Source of the DNA: Entonaema liquescens
Lineage: Eukaryota; Ascomycota; Sordariomycetes; Xylariales; Xylariaceae
Reading direction: 5' to 3'
DNA length: 64,000 nt
Assembly: GCA_902805475.1 (NCBI GenBank)
Contig: CADCSX010000006.1
Location: 1,302,001-1,366,000, forward strand
The notes under the pieces: generated by a model
What the model was told of the DNA's origin: nothing
Seen by the model: the letters and a program-made list of their open reading frames with translations, nothing else
Databases searched by the model: none
Shown: piece after piece, positions 57,675 to 64,000 of the stretch
How the letters are laid out: the number at the start of each line of letters is the position of its first letter
Position numbering within the stretch: position 1 is the first letter of the stretch
Translations under genes and position numbers: made by a program

Positions 57675-59634
57675 CCGCAACCAAGTGACGCTATCCACAG
57701 GGAGACTCGAGATGCTCTATGTTGGATTGCGCCAACTAGGGCTGTCGGAGGGGGGGTATGGCGATTTCTCAGCTGGAACTCTGGGCTAGGGTCGGCTATT
57801 CGTAGGAATTCGATATCCCCCGCTCCATCTCCAAGCTCAATTCCAATGCGTGAAATAAGCAAATAAGATTAGAGCTTTCGGATTAGAAAATACGACGGAT
57901 AATAAGATCAGTAAGGCCGGGACTAGCCGTACGAGGAAATGGAATTGTACTTGTATCCAAGCTATATTAATGCGCGGGTCGTCAAAGCGTAACGCTTAAA
58001 AAAATGGTAAGGCTCCAGAAGGCTGAAGATGAGAAAGTTCAAAAGTCGATACTTTTTCTTAGGCGGAATTCGGGGTTTCGAGGGATAGCGGAGCTTCCTC
58101 TCCTGCTGTATGCAAGCGTTTGGGCGGAAGGTGGGCTGCGTAGTTCTGCGTGGTCTCTGTGGTCTGCGTGGTAAGCCGTACCGCCGATCTTACTACTCTT
58201 GCTAGGGCTTGTTCAATACTGCACAGCACAACACGACGTCACCGCTAGGTTGCAGCTGCCAGATGATTTGCGCAATGACTATTTTGAGCAATTGGAGCTT
58301 CGTTTTAGGGGGGGTTGTTATCTCTAAATTTTTTCGCAGGGACGTCCCTAGCTAAACGTAAAGAGCACCTATCTCGTACTGGTTAGAGTTTGCTGATAAG
58401 CTGATTAATTCCGAGACACCAGGGACACTAACGAACCTGTAGACTGCTGGAAGCAAGACCCGGTTTACTTAGCTTAGCTTAGGGTCTTAGGCTTTGCCTT
58501 AGGGGATTTTCGAACAGGACCCCCACCATTGACAGCACCTCAGCACCTCAGCACCTATCAGCCTACATCTACGAGATATACGAGATACTTTGTGTTCCAC
58601 GCCCCCGTCCCATTTCAACTTCCAGAAGCGAGCTAGGGCGCAGCTTCGACCAATCATCTATTAGGTAAAACTTTTAGCAGCTTTGCACCATTTCTTTTTT
58701 TTGAACCGAGCTGCGTCCGGCTAAGGTACAAAACGATGCCGCGATGCGCCTCTCAGATATTAGTATGTATTTGTACCTATGTATTTGTATGTGTTAGAAT
58801 TAGATTTGAACATATCGCATATTCAACTAATAGAAACCTTACCGAGAAACTCCATCCCCGCATCTTTTAGCTTAGCTACCTTGTAGGTCGCACATATTTT
58901 AGGTACATATGCAACTAACTATGCACGTTGGTAAGTTGCTAAGCTGCTATTGAGAAAAGCCGATGCGACCTCATCCTACCCTATCAAATAAACCTATCAA
59001 CAACAACCAAATACTCGGGACAGTCGGGTTGAGACGACGTAGACGTGTACCCCCATGGATATCCTCATCATGTGAGAGGTAGGCATTTATGCCGGCAACT
59101 CTATATTATATCTCTAGTTCCTTTGTTGGAATAGTCAACATAGTCCATAGAGCATATATCGGTTCTCTCATGAGGATACAACTACCGTTCTTGTATTATG
59201 TTCCACAACATGAATTCTCGAGTCCTCGAACTAGTGGAGGTAATAATATGGAATGACTATCAGCCCATCGATCGATATATCCGCTTGAGCCTATGTCATC
59301 GTACCTACCTAGAACAGGTAGTTAATCTAAAGAAAAGATATGGGATAGAGTATATGAGGGACGTTCTTACTTTTATATGGCCACCCGGAAAGTTGGAAAG
59401 AATAGAGCTGTTCTTTCTTTGACTGTTACCTAATTTTATACATGTATATTAACAAGGAACTCGGTTGGTTTTCTCATTCAAACTTATTCAACTGACCCTT
59501 TATATCCCCATCACCTATACCATCATCTACTACATAAGCAACAAGTATCAAGTAAATAAATATACATATATCACATAACCCTCAACAAATTCTACGATAC
59601 CTAGTAATCTCCGGATAGTAATACTCATCCAACC
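57675..59634. other. Intergenic upstream of PPR1-like gene
   Basis: Contains an AGCACCTC triplet repeat (58534-58556) and a 74-codon AT-rich plus-strand open frame at 59198-59422 that I cannot support as a gene. The promoter of the PPR1-like gene lies at the left end. Confidence 0.5.
58534..58556. repeat. 8-bp tandem repeat AGCACCTC
   Basis: Nearly three perfect copies, followed by an ACGAGATAT duplication at 58570-58587. Confidence 0.7.
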
Positions 59635-60159
59635 ATGATCGCTGTTAGCAGCACCCCGCCTCCGGGGGCTCATATACCACCACCCAGTTCCAGCCATGCA
59701 CAAGCCGACCGCGCCCGCAACCCGTCGTGCGGACACACCACGCGCAAGAAACGGCGGGCGCGGCGGGAACTGTCTAGCGACCAGAAGCGGTACCTTGTCG
59801 AGTCCTAGGCGGACATCGTGGACAACGTGCCTGCCCAAGACGCGACGGCCGAAAACGTCCAGACGTGGCTGGTCATGGTGCTTCACCGCCGGTCTCACCC
59901 AGACCCTCGGCGCATCCTGGATAAGCTGAGGTGGACGGGCCGCGACCTGCATCGCGCTACCTACCTGACTACGAGATATCGCCTGCGAACCGAATCTAAC
60001 GGGTGGCTTATTGCTTATGACATCTCGGATGCTGTGAAGGTCAGTTTTCCCCCTTGTTACTAGGGGGCTTCATGAAAGCCAGCTAATATTAACACTTAGC
60101 AATCGCGTCGAAAGGCAAGGTTAAAACGGAAAGGCCTCAAATCTAGAAGGCTACGTTAG
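59635..60159 (+). CDS. Orphan small basic protein with internal TAG
   Basis: Two-exon model: 59635-60039 and 60100-60159 (intron GTCAGT..AACACTTAG), 155 codons in one frame including TAG at 59806-59808 (codon 58). Upstream part: MIAVSSTPPPGAHIPPPSSS, then TTRKKRRARRELSSDQKRYLVES. After the TAG: ADIVDNVPAQDATAENVQTW, LRWTGRDLHRATYLTTRYRL and a basic tail QSRRKARLKRKGLKSRRLR resembling a nuclear localisation signal. GC content is much higher than in the flanking AT-rich DNA, supporting coding. No family recognised. If TAG were Trp the joint would read LVESWADIVDN. It could be a live gene with a recoded stop, a pseudogene, or two unrelated short frames. Confidence 0.4.
59806..59808 (+). other. 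In-frame TAG inside orphan gene
   Basis: TAG in context TCC TAG GCG, 57 codons after the ATG and 77 codons before the first splice donor, with coding-like composition on both sides. Candidate stop-loss editing, readthrough or nonsense mutation. Confidence 0.45.
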
Positions 60160-61548
60160 AGCAGAATAGGTCTACCAGGAACAAGAAAAAGGGGGATGAG
60201 TTTGGGGTGAGTTTTCTACTAAGGCTTTATCTCAGTCTTGAATTAACGCCTTTAGATGATTTAGAAGCTCTTCCCCCCAGTTGGCATTCAAGTCCATACG
60301 TTCTTGTATTGGAAACTTTGACTTGATTAAGATAACTCCTATAACTCGTTGCTACTATCAACTTAGGTACGTAAGTGCATATTCTTCCACTTGAACAATG
60401 CCTACATGTGTATCAAGAAAGGTACATATATACTGCACTATACGTAGATGTTCAATGGAATTACATGATTTTACTATGTATGAGTATTGGGTGTTATAAT
60501 TGCGAGTCGTAATCCTCCGAGCAGTGCTATCTCATTTCGTATATGGAGTTGATAGCCGTAACATATAAGTGGCTAGTAGACTTGTCATATAATACTTGCT
60601 GTACTGACATCAACCTGGACCAGATGCTAATGCCCTATAAGAAAAATAGCCACGGTGTCTGATTAACTAGGAGATCGGGTTCCAGCAAGGTTTTGGAATA
60701 ACGTATAAAGATTTGTTATTAGTTTCATAGGGCCAGTTGGATAGCCTTATGGTTACCCTTAATAGGAACTATTAGGAGACTTGAACAGAGTTAGAACTTG
60801 AATGTCGGTCTATCTATAATGTCCCATTCGAGCAAATAATGTGGTGGAGGCAGCTAGGTGAGACAACGAAGGACACTTTGAGAAAAAATGCTATGATAAT
60901 TGATTTTCATTAATACGAACGACCGGCTTCGTCTATTAGACGTCTCTTTCCCAAGCCCTCTCTCCCATATGCGCCTAATCGAGTTCCTGTTGCTTAACTC
61001 CTCACAATAACACTCAACGATGAAATGCCCCAAATAAATGATTCGCTCAAGAGATTAAATGTCGAAAAAAACCCGGTACTTGAAAAACGCCTTGACCCCT
61101 ATTCGAAAGAATCATGCAGACAAGGTATAAAAGAAATGACTCGACAAAACCGAAATTCCCGAAGCCCCCTTTCCCATACCCAGATTGACGCTCTTCCCTT
61201 AGTACACAACACTCGTTTCGCAGATGGTAACCCCTTTGCCCGCTGAGATTCCCGAAATCCTGAATTTTTGGTCATTGTACAGAGGTATCGTAGTGGTTCC
61301 CAATGTTAGGAAACATGGTCTAGTTGCCCAACCCAGTCTATGTAATAAGTGTAATAACTTTTCCCCAACCAGAGACGTAAACGACGAAGGTGATACGATT
61401 CGATAAGAGCCGCGATAATCCGACGCCAAGGAAAGGAACAAGTCATTAAACGTCGTAACCCGAATGTCCCAAGCTCCGATATGCCTGGAAACCCGCCAAG
61501 AATGAAAACATGGCCCCGAAGATGGCCGTAAATGAACTCCGATCCGCT
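60160..61548. other. Convergent intergenic, orphan gene/MFS
   Basis: AT-rich to 60.9 kb. From 61.3 to 61.55 kb the MFS frame (minus) stays open 80 codons beyond its TAG. Short open frames at 61025-61246 and 61199-61441 are not supported. Confidence 0.45.
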
Positions 61549-63523
61549 CTATGATGCCGATTCGGGCGAAGCCTCTCGATCGGTAGCATTAGTTATTTCT
61601 TGGTTATGATTAGTTGGAACAGCATTGCCGCCTGTATGGCTCTGCGGTTCCTGAATCTGAAGTCCGACAATCGCGCCTCCGATGGCTACGAAGGCACTAC
61701 ACCACCACGCCAGGCCCGAATAACCAGATTTCAGGCCAACAGCGTAGAGAATGCCCGAAATGGTTGGTCCGAATGCACGGCACAAGCTGGCAGTCGAGGC
61801 TGCTACACCGTTGATAGTACCGAGGGCGAGGGGACTTGGTGACGAGTCCGCAGTCAGAATAGCGTTGCTCGGATATGCCATGCTGGCAAATGTGCACTTC
61901 CAGACCAATACCATTCCAACACCAATCATACGGTACTTTTCGGGTAAAAGGACGAGGTATGGCGTGATTAGATAGAGCGAGAAATAAGCGATAACTAAAA
62001 ATCTGAATAGCCGACGTGCGCCGAAATGTTTTAGAACCGGCGGGATTATGAACATGTTGATGAGCAGCTGATATGCGCCTTGAGCACTCAGAATGATACC
62101 GACTGTCTTACTGTCAAGACCGAAGCCGTCGACAAATTTGAAAGGTAACGAAGGTGGCGTTGGATGATCCGGTGGCGAGGTGCTTAGAAATACTGGAAAT
62201 AGTTGATCAAAAGTCATCGTGTGGCTTTAGAACATGTTAGTGAGAATAGAGACTGCTGACTCTGCATAAGGGGACATACAAGGCCAGAATGCCGAATGAG
62301 ACAATGTTTAAGATCACTGGACGTGTGAATATTTTAGAGACGCCGAGATTCGTGTTTCCATGTCCACTTTCGAGGTCAAGTGATTCCCATGATATCGAAG
62401 GAACGGATGCCGATCTGATGCGTGGTGAGTTTTCAGGGGAGTTCTCGTTGGTCTGATACCCAGGTAACTGTTCCTCGTGGTCGATAAGTGGTTGCGTTTC
62501 CATCTCAGCCAATTTAGACTTCTCATCCCGCGGTTCGGCGCATTTTCCAAAGATGGGAAATTTCGATAGGATCCAGTTTCCAAGTTCCAGGCCTCGATCG
62601 CGCCTTAATTTCTTCTCGGCGTGGGTCTCCTCGAGGAATAGGATTCCGTTGACAACGCCAATCACTACAATGAAGGCACTGAAAAGATTAGGAAGGAGAT
62701 AGGGATATTTCTCCCAAATACTACCAGCTGGGAATAGACCTGGATAGCTGATACACGGCCGAGCGAGCGCGCCACCAATCATAGGACCGACAATCGACCT
62801 GTTAAGGAGTTAGATTAAACTAGAAGAATCACTCTCCTTTGGATATCGAAACTGACCCTAAACACCATACGACAGGCATGATAGTATAAGCCCGGGCTGC
62901 CATAATAGTTAGCTGACTGGTTTGGAATGTCCTGTTGCGATAGCTAACTTACGTTGATGCTCTTTAGAAGTTACCAGCTCAGCTACAGTTGTCTGGAGCA
63001 CACCCATATTCCTGGACCCGCGTTAGTATGCATCAGAATTAGGTGTCCGAGATAGATGTGTCATACCCGTTCAAGAGTCCTCCAACAGCTCTAGCAATGA
63101 GCGCAACCGTCAAGTTAGGAGCGAAGCCAAAGATCAAAACACTCAGAGCTGTACCGATGAGACCAGTAAGCAACACAGGCTTTCTTCCGATCTTGTCACT
63201 CAACCGTCCCCACAGGAGTCCCGTTGAGAATTCGGCGAAGGTGAATGCTGATGTGACCATGCCGGCGTAAAATGAAATTCTGCTCTTATCCTCGGTGATG
63301 TGGAAATCCTCGATCATGAAATAGATATATGGGAAGATACCCATAAATGCGATTGGCTCGCATATTCGACAGATTGCTGGTTGACATATCAGCCCGAGGC
63401 CCACAACACGTATTCCTACCAAATCATACCTAGAACTAGCATCTGTCGCTTCGGAAACGGTGGTATTGTGCCACTACGATTATTAGAAGGACGAGTGTCC
63501 TTTACGAATGAATTATTCCTCAT
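61549..63523 (-). CDS. Major facilitator superfamily transporter (DHA1/ZIFL-like)
   Basis: 565-aa, about 12-TM transporter from exons 63430-63523, 63067-63376, 62953-63011, 62857-62896, 62280-62798 and 61549-62224 (1698 nt, in frame). TM1 begins ICRICEPIAFMGIFPYIYFM. The MFS motif A is GRLSDKIGRKP between TM2 and TM3. NMGVLQTTVAELV, RAYTIMPVVWCLGSIVGP and PYLLPNLF follow. A long charged central loop (about residues 260-345, PLIDHEEQLPGY and IPSISW-like Ser-rich sequence) separates the halves. The second half starts FHTMTFDQLFPVFL. The layout matches fungal drug:H+ antiporter-1 relatives of zinc-induced facilitators. Substrate unknown. It ends at TAG 61549-61551. Confidence 0.88.
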
Positions 63524-64000
63524 GGTACTTGATTCCGCCGGTGCGATGCGCTACATGAAAGATGATAAAGACGGGAAAGCCGTAACGGTCCGGGGTGACT
63601 GGACAGGCGTGATATAGCAATGCTAGACTCGAAGCTGAGTAGCGGCTCGGATGCCCCTCAGGCTTTGAGATAGGAGGAGATGTTAACTACCTGGTGGTAG
63701 GCACTTATGACTAGAGTGCTAAAATAAAAAAATAAAAATAAAATAAAAATTTAGGAGCCTTTATAGATCAATCAAGGAAGTCTAAAGTTAGAGGGACAAG
63801 TAGTAGAAACTTGTCGACCCGGCACCGCTGAGTTGTTATGTTTGATAAAGGTTGTGTGTGTATATTCAAGCCACGCAACGACGGGAAAAGTGAATAATCA
63901 GCTTGGCACCGTGATGAGGAGAAGTGGAAGAAAGCTGATAGAAGTAGGCTAGAAACAAGCCAACCGACGGAGGTAGCCATGGCGGGTGACGGATATTAAG
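63524..64000. other. MFS upstream region to window edge
   Basis: Contains an A/T homopolymer-like tract at 63719-63751. A minus-strand open frame from 63980 begins like a signal peptide (SLLLSAFFHFSSS) but is short and loses character; it is not annotated. Confidence 0.45.
63719..63751. repeat. TAAAA microsatellite
   Basis: Run of TAAAA/TAAAAAAA units followed by ATTT, upstream of the MFS gene. Confidence 0.8.

Noticed and set aside
59198..59422. 74-codon AT-rich plus-strand open frame
   Set aside because: Short, no homology recognised, no leader or splice features.
16147..61551. Reassignment of TAG as a sense codon in this genome
   Set aside because: Other genes here end normally at TAG (ZNG1 at 12702-12704, the 52389-53252 frame itself), so a genome-wide code change is not supported.
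63768..63980. Signal-peptide-like minus-strand frame at the right edge
   Set aside because: Only 70 codons with no conserved features after the hydrophobic start; may be MFS 5' leader.

Overview
The window looks like a chromosome segment from a filamentous ascomycete (Pezizomycotina), most likely a Sordariomycete. The evidence is many 45-70 nt introns with GTAAGT/GTATGT donors, CTAAC/CTGAC-like branch points and TAG/CAG acceptors; two Zn2Cys6 regulators; single-copy eukaryotic genes with filamentous-fungal architectures (phocein/MOB3 with a long acidic tail, PRO1/ADV-1, NOT2, SMC2, INCENP); and AT-rich intergenic DNA full of ACCTAGGT-type palindromes. I see no rRNA, tRNA, CRISPR array, intact transposon or secondary-metabolite cluster.

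Layout. 0.4-6.8 kb: INCENP-like chromosomal passenger subunit and a PARP-domain protein, both minus. 7.6-8.2 kb: small secreted SRPBCC-fold protein, plus. 8.6-14.1 kb: NOT2 (CCR4-NOT) and a ZNG1-type COG0523 GTPase, both minus. 14.5-16.4 kb: MOB3/phocein (STRIPAK), plus, divergent from the GTPase. 18.7-21.2 kb: PRO1/ADV-1-type regulator, minus. 21.2-29.2 kb: an 8 kb gene-poor AT-rich stretch with short tandem repeats. 29.2-38.9 kb: membrane-anchored MOSC protein (plus), SMC2 (minus), CUE1 (plus) and an unknown membrane protein (minus). 40.5-48.4 kb: mitochondrial DEAD-box helicase (plus), PEX7 (minus), AlkB-like dioxygenase with GRF zinc finger (plus) and a tandem-GFA protein (minus). 50.0-53.3 kb: Ser/Arg-rich membrane protein and a SigF/NTF2-like protein whose frame continues past its stop. 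54.5-57.7 kb: PPR1-like Zn2Cys6 regulator, minus. 59.6-60.2 kb: orphan basic protein gene with an internal TAG. 61.5-63.5 kb: DHA1-like MFS transporter, minus.

The genes are mainly housekeeping and do not form one pathway, but INCENP and SMC2 act in chromosome segregation, and MOB3 and PRO1 (2.3 kb apart) are both known from Sordaria/Neurospora as needed for fruiting-body development.

Main observations. (1) Three plus-strand genes (MOB3, SigF-like, orphan at 59.6 kb) have an in-frame TAG followed by a long coding-like continuation in the same frame; two others (helicase, MFS) show weaker cases. Sordariomycetes edit UAG to UGG by sexual-stage A-to-I mRNA editing, so these are candidate stop-loss editing sites. 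This is a hypothesis that matched DNA and RNA reads can test. (2) INCENP (twice) and SMC2 (once) have single-base frameshifts of the same sense at short homopolymers. SMC2 is essential, so residual long-read assembly errors are more likely than pseudogenes. (3) NOT2 appears to have a 13-nt first coding exon and a phase-compatible alternative first exon inside an unusually long intron.
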